This document shows, in pieces, positions 28,726 through 40,093 of a DNA stretch of 64,000 bases. The position numbers and the translations under genes were made by a program. The notes under the pieces are model-generated. The model worked only from the letters and a program-made list of their open reading frames with translations. It did not search any database and was not told the origin of the DNA. The DNA comes from Armatimonadetes bacterium DC (GTDB lineage: Bacteria; Armatimonadota; Fimbriimonadia; Fimbriimonadales; GBS-DC), in the NCBI GenBank assembly GCA_001442985.1, contig LDYB01000018.1, positions 62,001-126,000 on the forward strand. Direction: 5' to 3'. Numbering within the stretch: the first letter of the stretch is position 1; each line of letters starts with the position of its first letter.

Positions 28726-29319
28726 CTACACAATCTCAATCAGGTCGTAGACTTTCTCGCCCTGACGGGTCAACACGCAGATGCGGTCGGTATCCGCATC
28801 GTGGAACACATAGAAGGGGCGTTCGTCCATTTCCGCCTGGAGCAGCGCTTCTTCCACGCTCATCGGCTTGAGGGTCACGCGCTTGACGGAGCGGATGGTG
28901 GGCGATTCGGGCGTCTCCTCCTCGGCTTCAGGCGCCGTTTCGGGAAGCACCGCCTCGCTCAGCGCCACCTCACGGGGCACGCGACCGCGCCCCTTCTGCA
29001 GCTTCTCTTTATAGCGCGCCAGCTGGTGTTCCAGCGCCTGCACCGCGGCGTCCACCGCACCCCGAAACTCGTGGTGACGCTCCTGAATATGGAAGGCATG
29101 CCCATCGGCGTCTACATTAATACTCACCTCGTGCTGACCGCGCACCTGCTCATGCACGAACTCCAGCGTCCAGATTTTGTGGAAGAATCGCGCCAGGCGC
29201 GCCAGCTTGCGCCGCACATAGGTCTTCTCGGTCTCGCTCAACTCGCCGTGCGGACTGCGGAAGGTTACATCGACAATCTCCACCTCTTTGCGTCGGGTTG
29301 ATTTACGCGATTTGCTCAT
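28726..29319 (-). CDS. hpf: ribosome hibernation promoting factor, long form
   Basis: YVRRKLARLARFFHKIWTLEFVHEQVRGQHEVSINVDADGHAFHIQERHHEFRGAVDAAVQALEHQLARYKEKLQKG; C-terminal dimerisation domain KPMSVEEALLQAEMDERPFYVFHDADTDRICVLTRQGEKVYDLIEIV. Confidence 0.94.
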   Translation of the reverse strand: MSKSRKSTRRKEVEIVDVTFRSPHGELSETEKTYVRRKLARLARFFHKIWTLEFVHEQVRGQHEVSINVDADGHAFHIQERHHEFRGAVDAAVQALEHQLARYKEKLQKGRGRVPREVALSEAVLPETAPEAEEETPESPTIRSVKRVTLKPMSVEEALLQAEMDERPFYVFHDADTDRICVLTRQGEKVYDLIEIV

Positions 29320-30515
29320 AGGGAACCTCCTGATGCGTATTTTTGCACTGTGGCAATCGCAAAGCATGCAATCGATTCGCCGCGCCCCATCGAATCCATG
29401 CGTTCGTTGGTGGTCGCCTTGATGCTGACCTGCGTGGGCAGGATTTCGAGGCACTGGGCAATCTGGGAGCGCATCACGGGGATATGGGGCGCGAGTTTGG
29501 GCGCTTCGGCAATCACCGTCGCGTCCAGATTTGCCACGCGGTAGCCCGCTGCTTCCACCTGCTGCTTTACCTCGCGCAGGAGCGTCAGGCTGGAGCAATC
29601 TTTCCAGCGCGGGTCGGTGTTGGGAAAGTGTTGACCAATATCGCCCAGTCCCACAGCACCCAGCAGCGCATCGCAGAGCGCGTGCAACACCACATCCGCG
29701 TCCGAATGCCCCAGCAACCCCTTTTCAAAAGGGATGGGTACACCGCCCAGCACCAGCGTTCGCCCTTCGACCAATGTGTGAATATCATACCCGATTCCCA
29801 CACGCACGCCACTCGCTTCGCCGCTGTAAAACCGCAGCAGCGCCAGATCGTCGGGCGTGGTGAGCTTGAGGTTAGACGCCTCACCGGGCACAATAACCAC
29901 CGGGTAGCCCGCCTGACGCACCAGTTCGGCGTCGTCGGGCGCGTCGTTGCGGGCAGCGGCTCGCTGGTGGGCATCTCGCAGCCATTCTTGACGGAACACC
30001 TGCGGAGTTTGAACCCGATAGAGCGATTCACGGGGGACGCTTTCCAGCACCTGCGGTGGCGAATCGGGATGAACCCGTTTGAGCGCGTCGGTAACGGGGA
30101 GCGCGGGCACCACCGCCCCATGAATTCGCACCGCCTCAAAAAGCCGATCCAGCAAGGCATGGCTCACCAGGGGGCGCGCGCCGTCATGCACCGCCACATA
30201 CGCCGCCGATTCGGGAACCCATGCCAGTCCGTTCCGCACGCTCTGCTGGCGTGTTTCACCCCCCACCGGGGCAATCTGAACCGCCTTCGGCACGGGATGC
30301 GCCTCCAGATACGCCTGATAAGCTTCTGCCGAATCGGGTGCCACCACGACGGTCGCCGACTCCACCTGCGGGTGCGTGATAACCCGCCATAATGCATGCC
30401 ACCAGATGGGCGCGCCGTTCAGCAGCTCCCATAACTTAGGGGTTTTACCGTATCGGACGCCGCTTCCGCCCGCCAGAATAAGCGCGTGAATAGTCGACTC
30501 CTGTGTCGGTTGCAT
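29316..30515 (-). CDS. ispDF: bifunctional IspD/IspF (MEP pathway)
   Basis: [26 protein letters not shown] (IspD) fused to [51 protein letters not shown] (IspF). Confidence 0.96.
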   Translation of the reverse strand: MQPTQESTIHALILAGGSGVRYGKTPKLWELLNGAPIWWHALWRVITHPQVESATVVVAPDSAEAYQAYLEAHPVPKAVQIAPVGGETRQQSVRNGLAWVPESAAYVAVHDGARPLVSHALLDRLFEAVRIHGAVVPALPVTDALKRVHPDSPPQVLESVPRESLYRVQTPQVFRQEWLRDAHQRAAARNDAPDDAELVRQAGYPVVIVPGEASNLKLTTPDDLALLRFYSGEASGVRVGIGYDIHTLVEGRTLVLGGVPIPFEKGLLGHSDADVVLHALCDALLGAVGLGDIGQHFPNTDPRWKDCSSLTLLREVKQQVEAAGYRVANLDATVIAEAPKLAPHIPVMRSQIAQCLEILPTQVSIKATTNERMDSMGRGESIACFAIATVQKYASGGSL

Positions 30516-31578
30516 GGCTCAGCTCTTTCGGCTCTGCGAACAGCATCTTCCCCCGCGACGACTGTAGCACGCTGGTCACCACCACATCCACAGGCTGATT
30601 CAGATATGCCTTGCCCCCCTCTACCACCACCATCGTGCCGTCTTCCAGATAGGCAATCCCCTGATCCGGTTCCTGCCCCTCGCGGATGGGGATGACGGTC
30701 AGCTCCTCGCCGGGCAACACATGGATTCGCACCGCCTCGGCGAGCTCGTTGATGTTCAGCACGCGCACGCCCTGAAGTTCTGCCACCTTGTTCAGGTTGT
30801 AATCGTTGGTGATGATGTCTGCCTTCATCGCTTTGGCGAGGCGCACAAGTCGTGCGTCCACCTCGTCGCCCATATGGGGTGCGAGTCGGTCATGCACGCG
30901 CACTTCCAGGTCCGCCTCATGCTGGAGCTGCTGGAGCACATCCAGCCCGCGCCGCCCGCGCGCACGACGCAGCGGGTCGTCGGAGTCGGCGATATGCTGG
31001 AGTTCATCTAACACGAATCCGGGCACATAGAGCTTGCCTTCCAGAAAACCCGTGCGCAAAATGTCGCGAATGCGCCCGTCAATAATCACGCTGGTGTCCA
31101 GAATCTTGACCCCGCTTTTGCGCCGCCCCGCCTGCGCGGTCAGCGGCAGGTAGTCTTTCATGCTCAAAAAGCTCACGATGCTCAGGTACACCAGAATCAC
31201 GAATGCCAGCAGGGTGAGCGCCCAGCCCAGCTTGGAGCCGCCAATCGCGAACAGCAACGGGTAGAGCGCAAAAGTAATCACCGCCGCCGAAATCACCCCC
31301 AGCCCAATCGCCAGCTTCTCGTCAGGCTCCGCCTCCTCCAGATGGCGTGCCACGCGCGCCAGCAGCTGAAAGCTGTGATTCGCCACCAGAATCCCCAGCA
31401 ATAAGCCCGCCGCCGTGAAGCCAATCTGCGTCCAGAGCGGCGATAAGTTCGCTTCGGGAACCCAGCCACGAACCGCCTTCAAAAACGGCTCGGTTAAAAG
31501 GAAGCCGATGGTCGCAAAAAGCACCATCCCGACTCCCAGAAAAAGCCAGTACATAAAGCGGTGAATGGACATCCGCAA
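30445..31578 (-). CDS. PIN/TRAM domain integral membrane protein (YacL-like)
   Basis: Four TMs, then [59 protein letters not shown] and TRAM domain. Confidence 0.94.
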   Translation of the reverse strand: MRMSIHRFMYWLFLGVGMVLFATIGFLLTEPFLKAVRGWVPEANLSPLWTQIGFTAAGLLLGILVANHSFQLLARVARHLEEAEPDEKLAIGLGVISAAVITFALYPLLFAIGGSKLGWALTLLAFVILVYLSIVSFLSMKDYLPLTAQAGRRKSGVKILDTSVIIDGRIRDILRTGFLEGKLYVPGFVLDELQHIADSDDPLRRARGRRGLDVLQQLQHEADLEVRVHDRLAPHMGDEVDARLVRLAKAMKADIITNDYNLNKVAELQGVRVLNINELAEAVRIHVLPGEELTVIPIREGQEPDQGIAYLEDGTMVVVEGGKAYLNQPVDVVVTSVLQSSRGKMLFAEPKELSHATDTGVDYSRAYSGGRKRRPIR

Positions 31579-31641
31579 TAGCCTCCTATGGAATTATACG
31601 CTCTCGCCTGCCAAAAATCACGCTTTTTTGCCCGCAGGCGC

Positions 31642-32112
31642 CTAATCCCAGCGATGATACGCAGGATGCCCTGGCTTGACCGCCACAAACACGCCGCGGC
31701 AGGTGGCGCAAACTTCACCCTTTGCAATCAGCTCTCCTTCGGCAATCACTTTATTGCCCTGCGATTCCACCACCCACGCCCGCAATTGCAGGGGGGCATC
31801 CACGGGCGTCGGGCGCAACATTTTGATGGTGTACTCCGCCGTCACGGTGGCAGGCGGATGGTCTAACCCCTGCGTGCGCATCAGGTGATACGCTGCCGCC
31901 CAGTTGCAGTGGCAGTCCAGCAGCGTCCCGATAATCCCGCCGTTCAGAGCGCCCGGAAACGCCTGATGGTGCGGCTGAGGCGTCCACTCCGCCACCAGCA
32001 CATCGCCCTCCGGAAAACTACGAATGTGTAGCCCCTGGGGGTTCGCAGGACCGCACCCATAGCAGATGCTCCGGGGCGCATAGGTCTCCTGCAGACTCTT
32101 TCGCTCGCTCAT
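31642..32112 (-). CDS. PaaI-family thioesterase
   Basis: CYGCGPANPQGLHIRSF...ALNGGIIGTLLDCHCNWAAAYHLM; start set at 32112. Confidence 0.85.
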   Translation of the reverse strand: MSERKSLQETYAPRSICYGCGPANPQGLHIRSFPEGDVLVAEWTPQPHHQAFPGALNGGIIGTLLDCHCNWAAAYHLMRTQGLDHPPATVTAEYTIKMLRPTPVDAPLQLRAWVVESQGNKVIAEGELIAKGEVCATCRGVFVAVKPGHPAYHRWD

Positions 32113-32206
32113 AACACTCCCTTTTCGCGAAAACCTGCAGGAATCCTGCACCCCATGGGGTATACAAATGTCTACTACTCTGTCCTTAAGGATAGGAGGC
32201 AAGACA

Positions 32207-32635
32207 ATGCACACACAGGAGGTCTGCTTCGAGATTGCCTCGGATGTGAAGGGTGAATATCCCTTCATCCGCGAAGATTCGTTTGAGCGCAAGTTGCGTC
32301 GTCATCGTCAGCGTCAGACGGAGTTGCAGGGTCAGCATCTGGTTGGCTCTGCGGAGGAGGCACGAGCGTACTTTGAGCAGGTGGAGATGGAGGAGGCGTT
32401 GCGCCGCGCCGACCTGACGCCCCGACAGCGCGCCATCTGCGAGCATTACTTCGCGGGCTGGAACACTTACGAGATTGGCAAACTGCTGAAGATTTCGCGT
32501 CAGGCGGTCTGCAAAGCACTGCGACTGGCGCTTACGAAGGTCAAGCACGCATGGGAGTCGAGTCCCTATCGCGGGCTGGCGGAGGTCTATCACCATGAGG
32601 TGTCGCGCGTGAGTGCGCGTCCGCGCCGCGGCTGA
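32207..32635 (+). CDS. sigma-70 region-4-like HTH regulator
   Basis: RRADLTPRQRAICEHYFAGWNTYEIGKLLKISRQAVCKALRLALTKVKHAW; AGGAGG before ATG 32207. Confidence 0.75.
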   Translation: MHTQEVCFEIASDVKGEYPFIREDSFERKLRRHRQRQTELQGQHLVGSAEEARAYFEQVEMEEALRRADLTPRQRAICEHYFAGWNTYEIGKLLKISRQAVCKALRLALTKVKHAWESSPYRGLAEVYHHEVSRVSARPRRG

Positions 32636-32636
32636 G

Positions 32637-34781
32637 CTACGAGGCTTCGGGATAACGATGCAGGCGTTGCAGGGTCAACAGGCTCTGATTGTAATAGAGG
32701 GGCAGCCCCAGCAGAATCAGGGGCGCCAGCATAAAAGCAATACAGCTCACGCCCGAAATCAGCATCGCTTTGAGCGCCACCTGGGTTGCCATCACGCCGC
32801 GCCGATCTGGGGTCAGCAACAGCGCGTCGCGCACCCCGTTCGGCGCGGCAATCAGCCACGCGCACGCCCAGATGATTGCCATCACGCCCACAAACAGGCT
32901 GGCTCCAAACCCCAGCGGAATCGCCCATACGGCGGCGTTCGCCATGGCTGCCCGCGCTATCCCCCCAAGCAGCGCTCCCACGATGAACCCCACCACCACT
33001 CGCCCCTGAAAATACCAGTGGGCGTAGATAATTCCCCAATAGATCTCTGTCGGCTTCAGGTTCGCCAGAAACCACTGTTTCAACTCGCCCGAATCTATCA
33101 GTTTGCGCACGGTGCGATGGGCGCTCATGTAGCCCCAGTACCAGATCCAGCCCCCCACGAAAGGTAGGGCACTCAGGGCAAGGAACATGCCAGCGCCGCG
33201 CTCTGTGATCAGTGTGAACAACAGCGTCCCCAATCCCAGCAGCCATACGAAATCACCCCGACGCTCGCGCACCAGCAAACGAAAGACGGGATTCACGCTC
33301 TCCCGACGCGCCATCAGGTCTAAAATCCCGTAGCCCAGCAGGTAGCCGAGCCATCGCGCCGCAACGCCTATGGGGCGCACATTGGCAAGCGTCCTTTCCC
33401 CTTGCCCAGCGATCCATATCAACGCCAGTACCCCCGCATAGCGCAAGCACGGCAGCGCCAGCGTCGCCCAGAGAGGCAGCTTCACCCAGCTCCACGCAGG
33501 GGTCTGGGAAAACAGTGCGACCGTCGGGCTCATCACGGTCAGCGGCTGGAGCCACGGAATCAGCGTCGCCAGCGGATAGAGCAACGCAGGCGCCGCGCCC
33601 AGCAAGACAATAGACCACGCCGCTCGCTCCGCCTGCATCGCCGCACGCTGAAAGCCATACCGAAACAGGCTCCCCAGCAGAATCTCCACAGCCGTCAACG
33701 CCGCAAACATCGCCCAGAACGGCGGCACCTGGGGCGCCCAGCCCAGCCAGAGCAACGCCAGCCCCAGCAAAAGCAGACTCCAGAGGCGGAGCGTTAGCGT
33801 CTCCATGAGATGATGACGCCATCGCTGAAGCACCTTCTCACGCCCGCGCACCGTGTCCAGCCAGAGCAGGTTCAGATACCCCGCGCCGAAAAAGAAGAGC
33901 ACGCCCAGCAGCTCGGCTTTCGCGGCGCCCCCTGGCACCCACAGGCGCAACACTTCGCTGGTTTGCCACACGCCAAACAGCAGAAACGCGCTCGCCGCGA
34001 GCCAGCGATACCCGCGCCCCCAGCCGCTTGGCGCGTTCAGCCAGCGCGCCTGACGCTCCCAGCGCACTCCCTCCACCACCAGCCACAGCCCCACAAACGG
34101 CACAATATCGGGAAGCGTCGTCATCCAGCGTTCCGGCATCAGCACGCGCACCATCACCGGCAGCCCCGCCAGCAGCGCCATCATCCAGCTGGAAACCCCT
34201 GCACTCTGGGAAGGCTGATTCGGCGTCCAGAAGGCGTAGCCCAGCAATGTCGGCACGAACACCCACCCGAACTCCAGCCAGCCGCCCGGAATCAGCAGGT
34301 AAAAGCTCGCCATCACCAGCACGGGATAGGGCGCGAAACTGAACAACACCCACAGCGCCAGCCCATCCCACGCGCCCATGCCCGCCCACAGGCTCCACAG
34401 GGCATAAAGCGCCAGCCACACGCCCAGAACCGCCGCGCGAGAGAAAAAGGCAGGCAACTGACGGTGAAGCAGCAGCGCATGCGCGGTCCACGGCAGCAGG
34501 CGCAACTGCTCCAGATTGCCCGTGCGCAGGTCTTCGGCGAACCCGGCAACTGGCATGGCGCGCTCCAGGATACTGCGCGCCTGCAGATGCGCCAGAATCA
34601 GCATCCCCAGCAGGAAGTAAAGTACCGCGCTCGGCTTGAGCGCCTCCACAAGGGGATACAGGATCACGCTGACGCCCACCATCCCCAGCGCCCACAGCCA
34701 CGAGGCGTATGCCAGACGCTCCCCCTCTATACGCCGATACTCCAGCCCCCAGAAGGGAAATCGCTCCCTCAGGCTCCCCAT
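32637..34781 (-). CDS. large multi-TM membrane protein, ABC-2 permease-like
   Basis: 714 aa, many TM segments, GFAEDLRTGNLEQLRLLPWTAHALLLHRQLPAF resembles ABC exporter permease coupling region. Confidence 0.6.
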   Translation of the reverse strand: MGSLRERFPFWGLEYRRIEGERLAYASWLWALGMVGVSVILYPLVEALKPSAVLYFLLGMLILAHLQARSILERAMPVAGFAEDLRTGNLEQLRLLPWTAHALLLHRQLPAFFSRAAVLGVWLALYALWSLWAGMGAWDGLALWVLFSFAPYPVLVMASFYLLIPGGWLEFGWVFVPTLLGYAFWTPNQPSQSAGVSSWMMALLAGLPVMVRVLMPERWMTTLPDIVPFVGLWLVVEGVRWERQARWLNAPSGWGRGYRWLAASAFLLFGVWQTSEVLRLWVPGGAAKAELLGVLFFFGAGYLNLLWLDTVRGREKVLQRWRHHLMETLTLRLWSLLLLGLALLWLGWAPQVPPFWAMFAALTAVEILLGSLFRYGFQRAAMQAERAAWSIVLLGAAPALLYPLATLIPWLQPLTVMSPTVALFSQTPAWSWVKLPLWATLALPCLRYAGVLALIWIAGQGERTLANVRPIGVAARWLGYLLGYGILDLMARRESVNPVFRLLVRERRGDFVWLLGLGTLLFTLITERGAGMFLALSALPFVGGWIWYWGYMSAHRTVRKLIDSGELKQWFLANLKPTEIYWGIIYAHWYFQGRVVVGFIVGALLGGIARAAMANAAVWAIPLGFGASLFVGVMAIIWACAWLIAAPNGVRDALLLTPDRRGVMATQVALKAMLISGVSCIAFMLAPLILLGLPLYYNQSLLTLQRLHRYPEAS

Positions 34782-34805
34782 CCCGTATAAGGATACCTCA
34801 GCGCT

Positions 34806-36167
34806 TCAGCGCACAATCTGGAAGGGCACCAGCTGGCTGATGGCGCGTGTGCTACGGTCGTTGGTAAGCGCCAGCACCACCGCATAGTAGGTGCGCCCCG
34901 GCGAGAGCGCAGGACCCGTGTAGACCAGACTCGTGTTCGGCGCGAACACCTTCGCCGCGCCCGGATTGCTCAAATCTGCCGGGTAATAGGGCTGTACCTG
35001 ATAGTCGGGGAAGCGGTCGTAAATCAGCACGAGGTAGTAGTCGGCGCGCTCGACGGGCGTCCACGAGAAAGTCAGCGCCTCCGCACGCAGGTCCACCACG
35101 GCGTTCGGGCGCGGGGCGGTTATCTGAATCTCCGTGAAGGGGCGCGCGCTTGCCCGATTGCTCCGCGGCGAGGTAATCAGCGAGTCGTCGGGCGGGAAGT
35201 AGCTGCTGACGGTTACCACCTCGTAGTAGTAGGTTATATTCGGCTGGAGGGCGGGATCCAGGTCGGCGAAGAAGTCTGCCAGCGGGTCGCGCAGGTAGGC
35301 AATTGAATTTTGGGTCAGTTCGTCCTGATTGCGCCCCCGATAGATGCCGTAGCCCAGCAGGTTGGGGTGTTCGGCATAGTCCCACGAGAGGTCAACTTCA
35401 ATCCAGTAGCCGGTGTCGGCACGAGAGAGGGCGCGGCGGGGTTTGGTGTCGCCATCAATCAGCGCTTTGATGGAGTCGTAGGCGCGGCGGAGCGCGGCGT
35501 TGCGGGTGGCGGTCAGCGAGCGGGGCATCGTCCACGCCGTTGCCGTGAGGTTCTGTGGCGCGTCCATCGGGCGGTTCACCGCGCTGTTCAGCGTGAAACT
35601 GAAAATCGTCGTCTGCCCTGCCACCACCGAGACGGTGCGCTTGTCGTTCTCGTAGTCGGGCGCAGAGGCGACAATCGGGTAATCGTAACCTCCCGGTAGT
35701 CCCTCGAGGCGGTAATAACCGCGCGAGTCGGTTACCGCCATCGCGCTGCTGAGCGCGCCTCCAGCGAACACGCGCGCGCCCTCTATCGGCTGCCCCAGCG
35801 GGTCGCGCACATAGCCCTCCACCGCTCCCTGACGGTTTCTGGGGGCAATCATGATGTTCACGCTTTTCGCAGGGATGTCTTCAAACACCTGCGCAATCTG
35901 CCTGCCCGTATATTCCACTCCGTTAATCTCGGCGCGAGCGCGAATCTCGGTGAACTTTTCGGGCACTTTCGTGAGATAGTAGGTGCCGTTATGGAGGGTG
36001 AAGGTGCGCGCCTCAGGCGAGTTGGGCACATAGACCTCCGCATTCGCCACGGGGTTGCCGTCAACATCCGTTACTGTGCCCGAAACCACGCCAAATTTCG
36101 TTTCTTGCTGACAGCCTGCGAGCCAGAACACGCTCAGCAGAACACCCCAGAATCCAAAGCGCTTCAT
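34806..36167 (-). CDS. lipoprotein with carboxypeptidase-regulatory-like and Fn3-like domains
   Basis: Lipobox FWLAGC; VSGTVTDVDGNPVANAEVYV, VEGYVRDPLGQPIEGARVFAGGALSSAMAVTDSRGYYRLEGLPGG. Confidence 0.8.
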   Translation of the reverse strand: MKRFGFWGVLLSVFWLAGCQQETKFGVVSGTVTDVDGNPVANAEVYVPNSPEARTFTLHNGTYYLTKVPEKFTEIRARAEINGVEYTGRQIAQVFEDIPAKSVNIMIAPRNRQGAVEGYVRDPLGQPIEGARVFAGGALSSAMAVTDSRGYYRLEGLPGGYDYPIVASAPDYENDKRTVSVVAGQTTIFSFTLNSAVNRPMDAPQNLTATAWTMPRSLTATRNAALRRAYDSIKALIDGDTKPRRALSRADTGYWIEVDLSWDYAEHPNLLGYGIYRGRNQDELTQNSIAYLRDPLADFFADLDPALQPNITYYYEVVTVSSYFPPDDSLITSPRSNRASARPFTEIQITAPRPNAVVDLRAEALTFSWTPVERADYYLVLIYDRFPDYQVQPYYPADLSNPGAAKVFAPNTSLVYTGPALSPGRTYYAVVLALTNDRSTRAISQLVPFQIVR

Positions 36168-36232
36168 CGCAGGATGGACGATTCAACAGGGGCGGGGTTT
36201 CTCCTGCTGGAACGGGAAAGGGGCTATTCGCA

Positions 36233-36321
36233 TGGTGCCGGAGGTGGGAATCGAACCCACACCCGGGTCGCCCCGGACCGATTTTTGAGACCGGCGCGTC
36301 TGCCAGTTCCGCCACTCCGGC
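36233..36321 (-). tRNA. tRNA-Leu (CAA anticodon)
   Basis: Minus strand GCCGGAGTGGCGGAACTGGCAGACGCGCCGGTCTCAAAAATCGGT...GTGGGTTCGATTCCCACCTCCGGCACCA; encoded CCA, anticodon loop CTCAAAA, long variable arm. Confidence 0.93.
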
Positions 36322-36331
36322 ACGGGGAGAA

Positions 36332-36643
36332 TTATACCCTACCCTGATACAGTTTGCTGTCAGAAAGCAGCGCTTCCAGCCGGGCGAGGTCTTCTTGAAA
36401 TGCCGACATCGGGGTGTCCCACGGGGCGTTATCGCACGAAAGGAGGTTCACCAGACACGCCTCTATCGCCTCCAGCAGGGGCGGCGTGTCCAGATGATTG
36501 GGCAGGGCGACGAACAAAGCGGTCGCCCATTCCTGAGCTGCGGCGTCGTATGGCGCCACCTGCCCCTCCACAATCAGGCGCGTACGAACAGCGACTTCGC
36601 GAGCGACTGCCTCCAGTGAAGCCTCACCAAACGATTCGCACAT
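36332..36643 (-). CDS. small hypothetical protein
   Basis: MCESFGEASLEAVAREVAVRTRLIVEGQVAPYDAAAQEWATALFVALPN...; preceded by TATAAT; start set at 36643. Confidence 0.55.
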   Translation of the reverse strand: MCESFGEASLEAVAREVAVRTRLIVEGQVAPYDAAAQEWATALFVALPNHLDTPPLLEAIEACLVNLLSCDNAPWDTPMSAFQEDLARLEALLSDSKLYQGRV

Positions 36644-36715
36644 AACACCTGCTGTTGAATTATATCCCATTCGCTCTGGAGGCTGTTTGCGAAAATGAGC
36701 AGGCAACGGAATCGC

Positions 36716-37028
36716 GGCGTGTTTGTGCCGGACGGCTGAAGCTGCTCTGTCGCAAGGATAAGGACATAGGCGTTCCGAGACCCCTCCGTGGGGTTCCCCC
36801 TGCTCCGCAAGGGGAACCAACCCTGCTCCGTGCGACCGATACAGGCACACGGAAGCCCTCGCCCCGGTTCCCCTCGCTTGCGGGGGGAACTTTGCGGAGA
36901 GGGGCATCCTGGGTTCCATCGGGTATCTTTGCGACAGAGCAGGTTTAGCCGTCAGGGCGTGGGCGTTCTCCCACACGCTTCAGGGTCCCATAAAACGGCG
37001 CTCCTCCTCAAAAAAACTACCTTTCAAG
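36716..37028. repeat. MITE-like hairpin repeat, copy 4 (inverted terminus at right)
   Basis: GACGGCTGAAGCTGCTCTGTCGCAAGGAT...ATCTTTGCGACAGAGCAGGTTTAGCCGTC inverted pair; right end CTCAAAAAAACTACCTTTCAAG is the inverted element terminus. Confidence 0.6.
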
Positions 37029-37131
37029 CCTCGCGAAGTGGGGTATCCTTTTAACCACACCGACCGAATGGGGTATCCTCTTATTAACCGAACAGTCGGT
37101 CAAGAGTCAACAACGAGAAGGGAGGCAGCCG

Positions 37132-38742
37132 ATGGACTATCGTGAAACGCTGAATCAGCAGTTGCAGGCGGAAGGGATTGAGATTAGAGGCGCGGTTCCC
37201 CCTGCCTATGCGCAGATTCTGACGCCCGACGCCCTGCGCTTTGTCGCGAAGCTCACCCGCGCGTTCAACCCCACCCGCAAAGCGCTTCTGCAGGCACGGG
37301 AGGAACGCCAGCAGCGCCTGAACGCAGGCGAAAACCCCGACTTCCTGCCCGAAACCCGCGCCATCCGCGAAAGCGACTGGCAGGTCGCGCCCTATCCGCC
37401 CGACCTCGCCGACCGCCGCGTGGAAATCACCGGTCCTGTAGACCGCAAAATGATTATTAATGCGCTCAACTCAGGCGCAAAAGTGTTCATGGCGGACTTT
37501 GAAGACGCCAACTCGCCCACATGGGCGAACTGCGTGGAGGGGCAGATTAATCTTTATGACGCCGTGCGCCGCACGATTGAATACACCAGCCCCGAAGGCA
37601 AGCACTACCGCCTGAACGAGCAGACCGCGGTGCTGTGCGTGCGCCCGCGCGGCTGGCATCTGGTGGAAAAGCACCTCTGGATAGACGGCGAACCCGCCCC
37701 CGCCGCGCTGTTCGACTTCGGGCTGTATTTTTATCACAACGCCGAAGAGCTTTTGCGTCGTGGCACAGGTCCCTACTTCTACCTGCCCAAGCTGGAGAGC
37801 CATCTGGAGGCGCGCCTCTGGAACGAGGTCTTCGTGATGGCGCAACAGGAGCTGGGCATCCCGCGCGGCACGATTCGCGCCACCGTGCTGATAGAGAACA
37901 TCCTCGCCGCGTTTGAAACCCACGAGATTCTCTATGAACTGCGCGAACACGCCGGCGGACTCAACAGCGGGCGGTGGGACTACCTGTTCAGCATCATCCG
38001 CAAGTTCCAGAACCGCCCCGATATTGTGTTGCCCGACCGCGCCACGCTCACGATGACCGTGCCCTTCATGAAAGCCTACTCGGAGCTGGTAGTACAGACC
38101 TGCCATCAGCACGGGATTCACGCGATTGGTGGGATGTCCGCCTACATCCCCCGTCGGGATGACCCCGAAGCGAACGCCGCGGCGATTGCGCAGGTCGTCG
38201 CCGACAAAGAGCGCGAGGTCAGCGAAGGCTACGACGGCACCTGGGTCGCCCACCCCGGTCTCGTGCCTGTGGTGATGGAGGTGTTCAACAAGCACCTGCC
38301 GACGCCGAATCAAATCCATGTCAAGCCCACGCGCACCATTACGGCACAAGAGTTGCTGAACTTCCCCACCGGCGACATCACCGAGCGGGGCATGCGTGTG
38401 AACATCAATGTCAGTTTGCGCTATCTGGATTCATGGCTGCGGGGCACCGGCGCCGCCGCGATTAACCACCTGATGGAAGACGCGGCGACGGTGGAAATCT
38501 CGCGCTCGCAGCTGTGGCAGTGGATCCAGCGTGGCGCAAAACTCACCGACGGGCGCACCATCACGCCCGAACTCTTCCTGTCCATGCTCGACGAAGAGCT
38601 GGCGAAAATCGCCGAAGAACTGGGCAACGACGCCTATGAGCAACGACGCTTCCCCGAAGCCAGCGAGATTCTCAAGCGCGTCGTACTCTCGCCCACCTTC
38701 GTCGACTTCATCACGGTGGTCGCTTACGAATACATCGACTGA
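37132..38742 (+). CDS. aceB: malate synthase A
   Basis: [28 protein letters not shown]...[10 protein letters not shown]-like; [61 protein letters not shown]. Confidence 0.97.
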   Translation: MDYRETLNQQLQAEGIEIRGAVPPAYAQILTPDALRFVAKLTRAFNPTRKALLQAREERQQRLNAGENPDFLPETRAIRESDWQVAPYPPDLADRRVEITGPVDRKMIINALNSGAKVFMADFEDANSPTWANCVEGQINLYDAVRRTIEYTSPEGKHYRLNEQTAVLCVRPRGWHLVEKHLWIDGEPAPAALFDFGLYFYHNAEELLRRGTGPYFYLPKLESHLEARLWNEVFVMAQQELGIPRGTIRATVLIENILAAFETHEILYELREHAGGLNSGRWDYLFSIIRKFQNRPDIVLPDRATLTMTVPFMKAYSELVVQTCHQHGIHAIGGMSAYIPRRDDPEANAAAIAQVVADKEREVSEGYDGTWVAHPGLVPVVMEVFNKHLPTPNQIHVKPTRTITAQELLNFPTGDITERGMRVNINVSLRYLDSWLRGTGAAAINHLMEDAATVEISRSQLWQWIQRGAKLTDGRTITPELFLSMLDEELAKIAEELGNDAYEQRRFPEASEILKRVVLSPTFVDFITVVAYEYID

Positions 38743-38753
38743 GGAGGTAGACG

Positions 38754-40028
38754 ATGAATCTGCAGCAGGTGATTGAGCAGTTGGAACGCGACTGGCGCGA
38801 GAATCCGCGCTGGCAGGGCATTCAACGCCCCTACAAAGCCGAGGATGTTGTGCGTTTGCGTGGCTCTGTTCAGATTGAATACACCCTCGCCAAACTGGGC
38901 GCCCAGCGACTCTGGGAGCTGCTGCACACCGAGCCGTATGTCGCCGCGCTCGGCGCGCTCACAGGCACACAAGCCGTGCAGATGGTGCAGGCGGGGCTGA
39001 AAGCCATCTACCTCAGCGGCTGGCAGGTGGCAGCCGACGCGAACCTCTCATGGCAGACCTACCCCGACCTGAGTCTGTACCCCGTCAACAGCGTGCCTGC
39101 CGTCGTGAAGCGCATCAACAACGCCTTCCGCCGCGAAGATGAGAAGCAACACGCGCAGGGGCGCAATGACATCTACTGGTACGCGCCGATTGTGGCGGAT
39201 GGCGAGGCGGGCTTCGGCGGCGTGCTGCACACCTTTGAGCTCACCAAAGCGCTGATTGAAGCAGGCGCCGCGGGTGTGCATTATGAAGACCAGCTCGCCT
39301 CCGCCAAAAAGTGCGGGCATCTGGGGGGTAAGGTGCTGGTGCCCACGCGCGAGTTCATTCAGAAGCTGGTTGCCGCGCGGTTCGCCGCCGATGTGATGGG
39401 CGTGCCCACCATCATTATTGCTCGCACCGACGCCCTGAACGCCACCCTGCTCACCAGCGATATTGATCCCTACGACCAGCCGTTTCTCACGGGCGAGCGC
39501 ACCTACGAGGGGTTCTATGTTGTGCGCAACGGGCTGGACGCCGCGATTGCGCGCGGGCTTGCCTACGCGCCCTACGCCGACCTGCTCTGGTTTGAGACCT
39601 CCGAACCCGACCTGGAGCAGGCGCGCCAGTTCGCCGAAGCGATTCACAAGCAATACCCCGGCAAGCTGCTGGCGTACAACTGCTCGCCCTCGTTCAACTG
39701 GAAGAAGAAGCTGGACGAGGCGACGATTGCAAAGTTCCAGCGCGAGCTGGGCGCGATGGGCTATAAATTCCAGTTCATCACCCTGGCGGGTTTCCACGCG
39801 CTGAACTACATCACCTTCCAGCTGGCGCGCGGCTACGCGCAAACAGGCATGACCGCCTATGCCGACCTGCAGGAAGCCGAGTTCAAAGCCCGCGAGGAAG
39901 GCTACCGCGCCGTGGAGCATCAGGCGTTCGTCGGCACGGGCTATTTTGATATGGTGCAGGAAGCCATCACGGGCGGTCAGGCGTCTACTCTTGCCATGCA
40001 CGGTTCCACAGAAGAAGAGCAGTTCTGA
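38754..40028 (+). CDS. aceA: isocitrate lyase
   Basis: [17 protein letters not shown]...[12 protein letters not shown]...[28 protein letters not shown]. Confidence 0.97.
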   Translation: MNLQQVIEQLERDWRENPRWQGIQRPYKAEDVVRLRGSVQIEYTLAKLGAQRLWELLHTEPYVAALGALTGTQAVQMVQAGLKAIYLSGWQVAADANLSWQTYPDLSLYPVNSVPAVVKRINNAFRREDEKQHAQGRNDIYWYAPIVADGEAGFGGVLHTFELTKALIEAGAAGVHYEDQLASAKKCGHLGGKVLVPTREFIQKLVAARFAADVMGVPTIIIARTDALNATLLTSDIDPYDQPFLTGERTYEGFYVVRNGLDAAIARGLAYAPYADLLWFETSEPDLEQARQFAEAIHKQYPGKLLAYNCSPSFNWKKKLDEATIAKFQRELGAMGYKFQFITLAGFHALNYITFQLARGYAQTGMTAYADLQEAEFKAREEGYRAVEHQAFVGTGYFDMVQEAITGGQASTLAMHGSTEEEQF

Positions 40029-40069
40029 AAAAAACCGCCCCCTCTCCTCAATCACGAGGAGAGGGGGCG
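40028..40069 (-). terminator. rho-independent terminator of PEP-CTERM gene
   Basis: 14-bp stem CGCCCCCTCTCCTC/GAGGAGAGGGGGCG, T7 tract on minus strand. Confidence 0.75.
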
Positions 40070-40093
40070 AAGATAGTGTGGGCGTACCCGCCC

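Noticed and set aside
28480-29301. 273-aa plus-strand ORF over the ncRNA candidate
   Set aside because: Mostly antisense to hpf; overlaps structured RNA and terminator; no recognisable protein features
36660-36960. Small ORFs within repeat copy 4
   Set aside because: Out-of-frame reads through inverted repeats; no RBS and no homology pattern
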